Shown here piece by piece: positions 15,768-23,287 of a DNA stretch of 64,000 bases; positions within the stretch are counted from its first letter, which is position 1, and the number at the start of each line of letters is the position of its first letter. The position numbers and the translations under genes were made by a program. A model generated the notes under the pieces. It was not told the DNA's origin. It made no database searches and saw only the letters and a program-made list of their open reading frames with translations. Source of the stretch: Solwaraspora sp. WMMA2065. Lineage in GTDB: Bacteria > Actinomycetota > Actinomycetes > Mycobacteriales > Micromonosporaceae. Where the stretch lies: contig NZ_CP128361.1 in the NCBI RefSeq assembly GCF_030345075.1, forward strand, positions 1,488,001 through 1,552,000, in the 5' to 3' direction.

Positions 15768-17063
15768 ATGCGGGCACTCGGCATCGACTTCGGCACCTCG
15801 AACACGGTGGCGGTGGTACGCGGCGGCGACGGCCGGGTACGGCCGCTGCTGTTCGACGGCACCCCGCTGTTGCCGTCGGCGGTGTACCGCGACGCCGACG
15901 GGCGGCTGCTCGTCGGCGCGGACGCGCACCGCCGCGCCCGCATCGACCCGTCCGGGTTCGAGCCCAACCCGAAACGCCGCGTCGATGACGGCACGGTGCT
16001 GCTCGGCGACGCCGACGTCGCGGTGTCGCAGCTGGTCGCCGCCCTGCTGCGCCACGTCGCCACCGAGGCCCGCCGCCAGCTCGGCGGCGTCGACGAGGTC
16101 CGGCTGACCCATCCGGTGCGGTGGGGGGAGCGGCGGCGGATGGTCCTCATCCAGGCCGCGTACGCCGCCGGGCTGCCCCGGCCGACGCTGATCGCCGAAC
16201 CGGTCGCCGCCGCCTCCTACTACACGTCCGCGCTGGGCACGGCGATACCGCCCGGGCGGGCGTTGGCCGTCTACGACCTGGGCGGCGGCACGTTCGACGC
16301 CGCCGTGGTCCGGCGTACCGCCACCGGGTTCGACGTGCTCGCCGAGCAGGGCCTGGCCGAACTCGGCGGACTCGACTTCGACCAGGCGCTGGTCGAGCAT
16401 CTCGGTGGCGTCTACTCGCCCAGCCGCACGAGCGTGTGGAACGGTCTGGTCGCGCCGGCCGACACCGGGTCGCGGCGGGCCCGCGCCCTGCTCTACGACG
16501 ACGTCCGCGGCGCGAAGGAGATGCTGTCCCGTACGGTCAGCGCCGACGTGCACCTGCCGGCGTTGGACATCGCCGCCCACGTCACCCGCGACGAACTGGA
16601 GTCGCTGATCCGCGACCACCTGGCCCGTACCGTGACGTGTCTGGCGCAGACGGTCGCCGCCGCCGGCCTTACCCCGGCCGACCTGGTCGGCGTGTTCCTG
16701 GTCGGCGGTTCCAGCCGGATCCCGCTCGCCGCGCAGCTGATCCACACCGAACTGGGGGTTGCACCGACCACCTTGGAGCAGCCGGAGACCGTCGTCGCCG
16801 ACGGCGCGCTGCGCCTCGGTGCCGCCGCCCGCGCCGGCCTGCCCGGCCCGCGTCCACCGGCGCCGGTGCACCCGACCCCGATGTCGCCGGCGCCGATGCC
16901 GACGCCGGTCTCACCGCACCTGGCGCCGATGTCGCCGTATCCGGTGTCTGCCGCGCCGGGCCGCCCCTGGTACGACGAACACGGCCCGGTCCTGGTGGCC
17001 GCACTGGCCACCATGGTCGGCATCGCCGCCGTGGTCGTGGTCGTGCTGCTGCTGTCGGGCTGA
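15768..17063 (+). CDS. Membrane-anchored Hsp70/DnaK-like ATPase
   Basis: 431 residues. The actin-like ATPase fold of Hsp70 is complete: GIDFGTSNT (phosphate 1), YDLGGGTFDA (phosphate 2), VGGSSRIP (adenosine). The substrate-binding domain of DnaK is missing; instead a Pro/Met-rich linker (~350-400) leads to a single C-terminal membrane helix. This form is widespread in actinobacteria with unknown clients. It is followed by membrane genes and, 2 kb on, the dynamin-like operon; Hsp70-like ATPases and dynamin pairs recur together in actinobacteria, as I recall, so a membrane-remodelling role is plausible but inferred. Confidence 0.85.
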   Translation: MRALGIDFGTSNTVAVVRGGDGRVRPLLFDGTPLLPSAVYRDADGRLLVGADAHRRARIDPSGFEPNPKRRVDDGTVLLGDADVAVSQLVAALLRHVATEARRQLGGVDEVRLTHPVRWGERRRMVLIQAAYAAGLPRPTLIAEPVAAASYYTSALGTAIPPGRALAVYDLGGGTFDAAVVRRTATGFDVLAEQGLAELGGLDFDQALVEHLGGVYSPSRTSVWNGLVAPADTGSRRARALLYDDVRGAKEMLSRTVSADVHLPALDIAAHVTRDELESLIRDHLARTVTCLAQTVAAAGLTPADLVGVFLVGGSSRIPLAAQLIHTELGVAPTTLEQPETVVADGALRLGAAARAGLPGPRPPAPVHPTPMSPAPMPTPVSPHLAPMSPYPVSAAPGRPWYDEHGPVLVAALATMVGIAAVVVVVLLLSG

Positions 17064-17128
17064 CCGGACATCCCGACACCCCGCCCGCACGGCCCCGACC
17101 GCCCCGGCCGGTCCGGTACAGTGCGCCG

Positions 17129-17572
17129 GTGCAGACCGACACCCTGACGGCGGCCGGCCGTCTGGTCCGTGCGTCGGCCGCCGTCGTGGTGTTCGCACTG
17201 CTGACCGCAGGCACATTGTGGGGCACCGACGACCATTTCCCGTTCGGACCGTTCAGCATGTACGCCGGCGTCAACGGCCCGAACGACCCGGCGCCGGACA
17301 CCCGGGTCGAAGGCGTCGACGTCACCGGACGGACCCTGGTGCTCAACGAACACAACGCCGGGGTGCGCCGCGCGGAGGTCGAAGGACTCGAATCGGCCTA
17401 CGTCGACGACCCGGGACGGCTCGAACTGATCGCCGACAGCTACGCGCGGATGAACCCGGACGCGCCGCCGATCGTACGGGTAACCGTGATCGTGCGGCTG
17501 CACGAGATCCGCAACAGTTCCCTCACCGGGCGGTGGCACGACGAGACCCGCGCCGAATGGGATCGGCCGTGA
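17129..17572 (+). CDS. Single-pass membrane protein upstream of the HTTM gene
   Basis: A 147-residue protein with one N-terminal hydrophobic helix (VVVFALLTAGTLWG) and an extracytoplasmic domain beginning DDHFPFGPFSMYAG. The FPFxxFSMY phrase recurs in small partners of HTTM/vitamin-K-carboxylase-like membrane proteins. Its stop overlaps the GTG of the HTTM gene (GTGA), so they form a translational unit. Function unknown. Confidence 0.7.
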   Translation: MQTDTLTAAGRLVRASAAVVVFALLTAGTLWGTDDHFPFGPFSMYAGVNGPNDPAPDTRVEGVDVTGRTLVLNEHNAGVRRAEVEGLESAYVDDPGRLELIADSYARMNPDAPPIVRVTVIVRLHEIRNSSLTGRWHDETRAEWDRP

Positions 17573-18552
17573 TCAGCCGCTGGTTGTTCGCCGCCGTCCC
17601 GCTCGGGCGGGTCGCCGCGCTGCGGACCGTCACCTACCTGTTCATTGTGTTCGACCTGCTGGTCTACATGTCGTGGGTGCGTGCCCGCGGTGACGTGCCG
17701 GCCGAACTGTACGAGCCGCTGGCGTTCGCCCGGGTCCTGCACCTGCCGGCACCGACAGGTGTCGTCGTCGATCTCATCTGGTGGTCGTTGCTGCTGCTGG
17801 CGCCCCTGGCGGCGACCGGCCGGTTCCCGCGGGCACTCGGCTGGTCGGTGTTCACGTTCTACTTCGCGTGGCTGATCGTCGCGATGAGCTACGGCAAGGT
17901 CGACCACGACAAGTTCGCGTTCCTGCTCGCGCTCGCCGTGCTGCCCACCGTCGGCGCCGCCCGGCACGGCGACGACCGGCCCAGCCAGGCCGCCGGCTGG
18001 TCACTGCGGATGATCCAGATCGCCGTGGTGTGCACCTACTTCCTCGCCGCGTACGCGAAGATCCGCTTCGGTGGCTGGGGCTGGATGACCGGCAGCGTCC
18101 TGGCCCGCGCGTTCCTGCGGCGCGGCTCGGAGTTCGCCGACCTGATCGCCGCCGTGCCGTACGCCCTGATCGCCGCCCAGATCGGCATCGTCGTGTTCGA
18201 GGCGCTCAGCCCGCTGGTCTTCCTGACCCGGGGTCGGCTGCGGTACGCGGTCGTCGGCTTCTTCTACTCGTTCCATCTGCTGTCGTTCGCGACGATCTCC
18301 ATCTCGTTCGCCCCGCACCTGGTGGCGATGGGCGCGTTCCTGCCGCTGGAGAAGGTCCGGCCGGTCGTGTGGGCGCGGCGGCTGGCCGGCCGCCACCGCA
18401 GCGCCGACCCGGACCGGCCCGACGGTGACGGCGGCCACGATCCCGGGCCGGGCGGTGAACCGCCGCGCCTCGCCGGCCCCGGCGCCGACACGTCGGCTGT
18501 GCGGGATCGGACACATCCGGTGGCACCGGCTGGCGCCGACGCGGGACAATGA
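17569..18552 (+). CDS. HTTM-domain membrane protein (vitamin K-dependent carboxylase-like)
   Basis: 327 residues with about eight hydrophobic segments and a hydrophilic, Pro/Asp-rich cytoplasmic tail (~285-327). The order of helices and the segments YGKVDHDKFAF, YFLAAYAKIRFGG and FYSFHLLSF match the HTTM domain shared by bacterial relatives of gamma-glutamyl carboxylase and SdpB. Bacterial HTTM proteins are often next to DCC thiol-disulfide proteins, as here. Activity in this sub-family is not established. Confidence 0.8.
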   Translation: MISRWLFAAVPLGRVAALRTVTYLFIVFDLLVYMSWVRARGDVPAELYEPLAFARVLHLPAPTGVVVDLIWWSLLLLAPLAATGRFPRALGWSVFTFYFAWLIVAMSYGKVDHDKFAFLLALAVLPTVGAARHGDDRPSQAAGWSLRMIQIAVVCTYFLAAYAKIRFGGWGWMTGSVLARAFLRRGSEFADLIAAVPYALIAAQIGIVVFEALSPLVFLTRGRLRYAVVGFFYSFHLLSFATISISFAPHLVAMGAFLPLEKVRPVVWARRLAGRHRSADPDRPDGDGGHDPGPGGEPPRLAGPGADTSAVRDRTHPVAPAGADAGQ

Positions 18553-18556
18553 TCGT

Positions 18557-18967
18557 ATGAGTGACGCCAGCGCACCCTCGGGCACCTTCGTCTACGACGG
18601 CGACTGCGCGTTCTGCACCATGTGCGTCCGGTTCATCGAACGCCGGGTGCCCAACGACGCCACCGTCGCGCCGTGGCAGTGGACCGACCTGGCCGCCCTG
18701 GGCCTGACCCGCGACCAGGCGGTGACCGCCGTGCAGTGGGTGCCGGCCGACCGGGCCGGCTCCGCCGCAGGGCCGGCGGCGATCGCCGCGCTGCTGCGCA
18801 CCAGCAACCCGCTGTGGCGGGCCGCCGGCGCCGTCCTCGGGCTGCGGCCGGTCACCGCCCTGGCCTGGCCGGTGTACCGGTGGGTCGCCGACAACCGGCA
18901 CCGGCTGCCCGGCGGCACCGCCGCCTGCGCCGTACCGCCCGCTGCGGCACCGACCCCGACGCACTGA
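18557..18967 (+). CDS. DCC family (DUF393) thiol-disulfide oxidoreductase-like protein
   Basis: A 136-residue protein whose N-terminus carries the DCC motif YDGDCAFCTMC, the defining D-x-D-C-x-x-C of the family, followed by helices typical of DUF393. The redox role is inferred from the thioredoxin-like fold and CxxC. It starts 5 bp after the HTTM gene, completing the set 1-TM protein / HTTM / DCC. Confidence 0.9.
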   Translation: MSDASAPSGTFVYDGDCAFCTMCVRFIERRVPNDATVAPWQWTDLAALGLTRDQAVTAVQWVPADRAGSAAGPAAIAALLRTSNPLWRAAGAVLGLRPVTALAWPVYRWVADNRHRLPGGTAACAVPPAAAPTPTH

Positions 18968-18985
18968 CCACCCGACCCGCTGCCT

Positions 18986-19009
18986 GCCCGGTCGGCTGAC
19001 CGACCGGGC
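18986..19009. terminator. Hairpin terminator between convergent genes
   Basis: Perfect 10-bp inverted repeat GCCCGGTCGG (18986-18995) and CCGACCGGGC (19000-19009) with a 4-nt loop, between the DCC gene and the acidic-protein gene that converges on it. Confidence 0.65.
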
Positions 19010-19029
19010 CGGGCCCTGATCCCGGCCGG

Positions 19030-19677
19030 TCAGCTCCCGGACCAGAACCGGGCCAGCGTGCCCGTCGCCGGGTCGTCGCTGGCCAGCAGCGCCGCCCACA
19101 GGTCACCGCCGGCGGCGGCGTCCGCCCCCGCGTAGCCGGCCAGGTCGACCGGGTCGACCGGGTCGACCGGCGTGACGTGCGGCACGGCGGCACCGACCGG
19201 GCCGCCGTCGCCGAGCAGCTGCGGATCCGCCCACGGCCAGCCGTCCACCGGCGTCGGCACCCCCGCCGGATCCAGTGGCGGCGGGAACTGCGCCTCCGGC
19301 CACCCGTCGGCGCCCGCCGGTGCGTCCGGGTCGACGCCGGGCGGCGGGTCCGCCGCACCGAAACCCTGCTCCGCCGCCGGCTCCGCACCGAACCCGGCGT
19401 CCACCGGCTCCGCCGGGTCCGCGCCGGACAGGTCGTCGCCGTAGCCCAACGCCGGCACCGCGTCACCCCCGCCGTACCCGCCGCCGGTGGTGTCGTCGCC
19501 GGACAGGTCGTCGTCGACCGGCGGATCGGCGGCCCCGAACCCCTCCACCGGGTCGGCCGCGCCGAACCCTTCCACGGCCGGGTCACCCGACCCGTCGACC
19601 GGGCCGCCAAGGTCGGCGGTGTCGGCGTCGTCACCAACCGGGTCGTCCCCGGTCCAGTCACCGAACTCGCTGGTCAT
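19030..19677 (-). CDS. Acidic Asp/Gly/Pro-rich low-complexity protein downstream of dynamin genes
   Basis: A 215-residue protein, strongly acidic, with repeats such as GFGAADP (four near-copies) and a short hydrophobic C-terminal motif LWAALLASDDPATGTLARFW. No catalytic domain visible. Its ATG overlaps the stop of the second dynamin gene (ATGA). The position parallels IniB, the low-complexity third member of mycobacterial iniBAC, though I cannot show homology. An adaptor or disordered scaffold for the GTPases is a guess. Confidence 0.6.
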   Translation of the reverse strand: MTSEFGDWTGDDPVGDDADTADLGGPVDGSGDPAVEGFGAADPVEGFGAADPPVDDDLSGDDTTGGGYGGGDAVPALGYGDDLSGADPAEPVDAGFGAEPAAEQGFGAADPPPGVDPDAPAGADGWPEAQFPPPLDPAGVPTPVDGWPWADPQLLGDGGPVGAAVPHVTPVDPVDPVDLAGYAGADAAAGGDLWAALLASDDPATGTLARFWSGS

Positions 19678-21524
19678 CGCGGCACCGCCTCCGCTGTCGG
19701 GGTCAACACCCGGGCCCGGGCCAGCACCTCGTCGACCTGCTTCACCCGCGCCCGGACGGCGTCGCGGCGGGCCTGCGCGGCCGACCGTCGCCGCGCCCGG
19801 TCCGCCTTGTCCCGCGCCAACGCCGCGTCGATGTCGGCGATGTGCGCGTCCAACTGCGCCAACCGCCGCTCCACGGCGTCGTCCAACGCCACCGTCAACG
19901 CGTACTGCAGGTCGGTGAACCGCTGCGCCAACTCGTCGGTCAACGCCGCCCGTGCCTCCCCGAGCACCTCCCGAAGCCACACCCGGGCCTGCTGCCGGTC
20001 GCTGGCGACCCGCCGCCGGAACAGGATGAACGCGCCGGCGGCCAACCCCAGACCGAGACCGGCGACCGGGATCAGCAGGCCACCGCCGACCAACGCCCCG
20101 GCACCCAACGCCGACGCGCCCGCCGCGACCCCCCGGCCGGCCATGAACGCCATCCCGCCGGCCGACAACGCCACCATCACGTTGTCACCGCCGCCACCGT
20201 CACGCCGTGGCCGGGTCGCCAACGCGTGCCGCAACGTGCCGTTGATCCGCTGCAGCACGAACTGCAACTCGGCCGGCGCGAACACCTGCGCCAACGTCCG
20301 CTCGGCGACCTTGTGGAACCGGAACCGCAGATCGTAGGACAACTGCAGCGACAGCGCGTGCAACGCCCGGTCCACCTCGGCCGGCAGGTTCTTCAACGTC
20401 TCACCGCGGGCCGCGTCGATCCGGGTCAGGAACTGCTCCTGCAACCCGCCGACCGCGGTCCGCAGCCGCCCCGTCGCCTCCACCCGGGCCCGCTGCGTCT
20501 CCGTGTTCAACGCCAACGACCACTGCCGCGCCTCGGTCCGTTTCCGCGCCGCCAACCCGGCCCGGTCCCGTTTCGCCCGCTCCACCTCGGCCGGATCCGG
20601 GTCACAGGCGGCGACCCGCTCACCGGCGGCCAGATCCAGCCGGACCAGTTCGCTGCGCACCGTCCGCAGCACGTTCGCCTGGGCCAGCAGATGCCCGTTG
20701 CCGGCCAACCCCACCAACGCGTGCTGCAGCGGCGCCACCCGCGACTCACCGACCAGCTCACCGGCGGCCTCCGCCGGCAGCGTCAACGCCAACTCGGCCA
20801 GCCGCGCCGACACCGGGAACCAGGCGGCGGACGCGAACCTCGGCGCGTGCGCCTGCAGCTGCGCCCGGTTGTCGGCCAGGATCGTCCGCCACCCCGGATA
20901 GGCGTCGACCTTCGTCAACGCGAACACCACCACGTCGACCCGTTTACTCGCCTCGATGAGGAAGTCCAGCTCCGGCCGGGTCAACGGCGTCGACGCGTCC
21001 ACCACGAACAGCAGAGCCGCCGCCCGTGACACCGCGTCCAACGCGATCTCGGTGTGCGCCGGATCCAGCCCGCCGGCACCGGGGGTGTCCACCAGCGTCA
21101 GATACTGCAGCAGCGGCGCCGGGCAGGTCACCGCGATCCGCCGGGGCGGGCGCATCCCGTCCGGCAGCGCCGCCACCGTCGCCCAGTCCGCCAGCCGGTC
21201 CACCGGCACCGGCACCGGCTCGTCGTGGCCCGGCGCGTACGCCTGCGCCGACGTCATCGCCCCGTGACCGAACTCCAGGTACGCCGACGTCGCCACCGCC
21301 GCGTCCACCGGCGACAGGCCGGTCACCCCGATCAACGCGTTCACCAGTGAACTCTTGCCGCGCTTCGTCTCACCGACGACCACCACCGACGGCCGGGTCA
21401 CCTCCCGGCGCCGCTGCGCGTCGATCTCCGCCGCCGCGTCCGCGTCGACGGTGCGGACGAACCCGAGACACGTGTCGACCGCCCCGGACAGCAGCGCACC
21501 CAACGCCGCCGGGCCGCCGCTCAC
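19674..21524 (-). CDS. Dynamin-like GTPase (IniA/DynA-like), with membrane hairpin
   Basis: 616 residues. GTPase motifs: G1 GETKRGKSS near residue 50, G3 DTPGAGG, G4 TKVD. A long helical region follows, with a hydrophobic stretch (~470-510, GGGLLIPVAGLGLGLAAGAF) that could insert in the membrane, then a coiled-coil tail. This is the layout of bacterial dynamin-like proteins that bind and remodel membranes, as in DynA of Streptomyces and IniA of mycobacteria. I start at the GTG at 21524, which forms a GTGA overlap with the first GTPase gene; the frame extends ~36 codons further into Gly/Ala-rich sequence. Confidence 0.85.
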   Translation of the reverse strand: MSGGPAALGALLSGAVDTCLGFVRTVDADAAAEIDAQRRREVTRPSVVVVGETKRGKSSLVNALIGVTGLSPVDAAVATSAYLEFGHGAMTSAQAYAPGHDEPVPVPVDRLADWATVAALPDGMRPPRRIAVTCPAPLLQYLTLVDTPGAGGLDPAHTEIALDAVSRAAALLFVVDASTPLTRPELDFLIEASKRVDVVVFALTKVDAYPGWRTILADNRAQLQAHAPRFASAAWFPVSARLAELALTLPAEAAGELVGESRVAPLQHALVGLAGNGHLLAQANVLRTVRSELVRLDLAAGERVAACDPDPAEVERAKRDRAGLAARKRTEARQWSLALNTETQRARVEATGRLRTAVGGLQEQFLTRIDAARGETLKNLPAEVDRALHALSLQLSYDLRFRFHKVAERTLAQVFAPAELQFVLQRINGTLRHALATRPRRDGGGGDNVMVALSAGGMAFMAGRGVAAGASALGAGALVGGGLLIPVAGLGLGLAAGAFILFRRRVASDRQQARVWLREVLGEARAALTDELAQRFTDLQYALTVALDDAVERRLAQLDAHIADIDAALARDKADRARRRSAAQARRDAVRARVKQVDEVLARARVLTPTAEAVPR

Positions 21525-23074
21525 CGCGACACCGCCCGCGCCTGCTGCGACAGCAGATGAAACCCCCGGTGGGCGACCAACGCCACCCGCGACTGCGTCG
21601 GCGACGCCCCGGCGACCGCGAACACCCGCCACCGGGTCGCCGCCTCCACCGCCGCCGCCGACAACTCCTGCGCCGACGCCGACGGCAGCTCCAGCACCCA
21701 GCGCGGATCCGCCGACAACGCCAACCGGGTCAACTCCCGCTCCATCGGCTCCGGCAGCTCCACCGCGCCCGTCGTCACCTGCTGCGCCACCTCCAGCAGC
21801 CGCAGCCGGTGGTACTCCGGCTGGTGCAGCAGCCGCTCGACCGCGTCGCGCAGCAGCTCCCGGTCACCCGGATGCGCCGTGTGGCTGGCCACCTTCTCCA
21901 GGCACGACAACGCCCACCCGGCCTTGATCGCGTCGGTACGCCACCGGAACGCCTCGTCCAACGTGTGCCGCAGCCGCGCGAACCCCGACGCCGCGTACAA
22001 CGCCCGCACCAGATCCCCCGACGCCAACTGCGGTGACGCCTGCAGCTGCGCCACCGCGAACCCCACCCCGTACAGGTCCAGCAACGCCAGCAGCCGCTCA
22101 CGCTGCCGGCGCGGCACCGGAGCCTCCCGCGACACGAACAGGTCGACCGACGCCAGCAGCACCGCCCGCTGCGCCGCCGGCAACCCGGCCAACGTCCGCA
22201 GCGCCTCACAGTCGGCCGCCGTCAACCGGCCCGCCTCGGTCGTCTCCGCCAACAGCCCCACCGTCGGCACCACATCGGACACCACCCGCCGCAGCACCCG
22301 GGTCTGGTCGGCCGACAACGGCGCCGCCACCGGCCACGGATCCGCCCCACCGGCCACCAACTTGTCGACCTTGTTGAACAGGCCCACCGAGTTGATCGGA
22401 CTGCTCGACAGCCGCGCCGACACCGACCGGAACGCCTCCAACGCCCGCACGTCGTCGTCGCGGACCGCCTGGGTGAACACGTACACGATCGCCTCGGCCC
22501 CGGACACCGCCCCGACCGAGTCACCGTCGATGCCGGCGTCGAACGGCGCCGTGTCGTCCACCACCGGGCCGCCGCCACCGCCCGGCGCACCGGCCTGCCC
22601 GGCGAACAGGAACTGCCGCGCCGACTCGCTCACCCCGGCGCTGGTCGACGACAACCCCGGCGTGTCGATCACCGTCATTTCCCGCAGCCGGTCACTGGTC
22701 AACGTGACGTCGACGAACGCGACCTGCGCCCGCGGCACCCCCAGCCGCTGCGGAATCACCCCCGTCGCGTCCAGCGGCAGGCTCACCCGGGTGCCGTCCC
22801 GGCGTACCACGTCGACCCGGTCGGCCGTGCCGTACCGGAACTGGGTCACCACCCGGGTGCACTCACCCACCTCGGTCGGCGCCACCCGCCGCCCGATCAA
22901 CGCGTTCACCAGCGTCGACTTACCGGCCTTCAATCGGCCGGCGATCGCCACCCGCAGCGGCTCGTCCAGCCGCCGCCGCACCCGCAGCACCTCACCGCCG
23001 ACGGCCGCGCTCACCCGGGGACCCACTTCGTCACACAACGCGGCGACCCGGCCACTCAACGGACCGGCGTTCAT
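21521..23074 (-). CDS. Dynamin-like GTPase (IniC/DynB-like)
   Basis: 517 residues. G1 GRLKAGKSTLVNAL at ~45, switch GECTRVVTQFRYG, G3 VIDTPGLSS, G4 NKVD. It lacks an obvious membrane hairpin. Bacterial dynamins often occur as a heteromeric pair in which one member carries the membrane segment; here it is the first gene of a three-gene coupled operon. It is divergent from the LuxR-type regulator gene, with 213 bp between their starts, so the regulators may control it. Proposed roles in this family: septal membrane fission, envelope-stress or antibiotic tolerance. Confidence 0.85.
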   Translation of the reverse strand: MNAGPLSGRVAALCDEVGPRVSAAVGGEVLRVRRRLDEPLRVAIAGRLKAGKSTLVNALIGRRVAPTEVGECTRVVTQFRYGTADRVDVVRRDGTRVSLPLDATGVIPQRLGVPRAQVAFVDVTLTSDRLREMTVIDTPGLSSTSAGVSESARQFLFAGQAGAPGGGGGPVVDDTAPFDAGIDGDSVGAVSGAEAIVYVFTQAVRDDDVRALEAFRSVSARLSSSPINSVGLFNKVDKLVAGGADPWPVAAPLSADQTRVLRRVVSDVVPTVGLLAETTEAGRLTAADCEALRTLAGLPAAQRAVLLASVDLFVSREAPVPRRQRERLLALLDLYGVGFAVAQLQASPQLASGDLVRALYAASGFARLRHTLDEAFRWRTDAIKAGWALSCLEKVASHTAHPGDRELLRDAVERLLHQPEYHRLRLLEVAQQVTTGAVELPEPMERELTRLALSADPRWVLELPSASAQELSAAAVEAATRWRVFAVAGASPTQSRVALVAHRGFHLLSQQARAVSR

Positions 23075-23287
23075 GGCCGACCCCCCGCCGCCCGGTCAAC
23101 GGCGACGACGGGCATCCGACGGCGGCACACACTCATCTCGCTGGTCGTCCTCCCGACAGCACGGCATCCGGTGGTGCGCCCACCACCGGCATCCACCGTA
23201 CGAATATCCTCACCGGCGCAGGATCCCATGTTCGTGCCAACCTCGCCCGGCGGGGCCACGAGCCGTAGCAGCGGGGGAGGAGGACAA

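Noticed and set aside
15768-23074. An abortive-infection or phage-defence island spanning the Hsp70-like to dynamin genes
   Set aside because: The genes are of types widespread in actinobacterial core and shell genomes; only the STAND/effector pair near 7-9 kb has a clear conflict-system signature.
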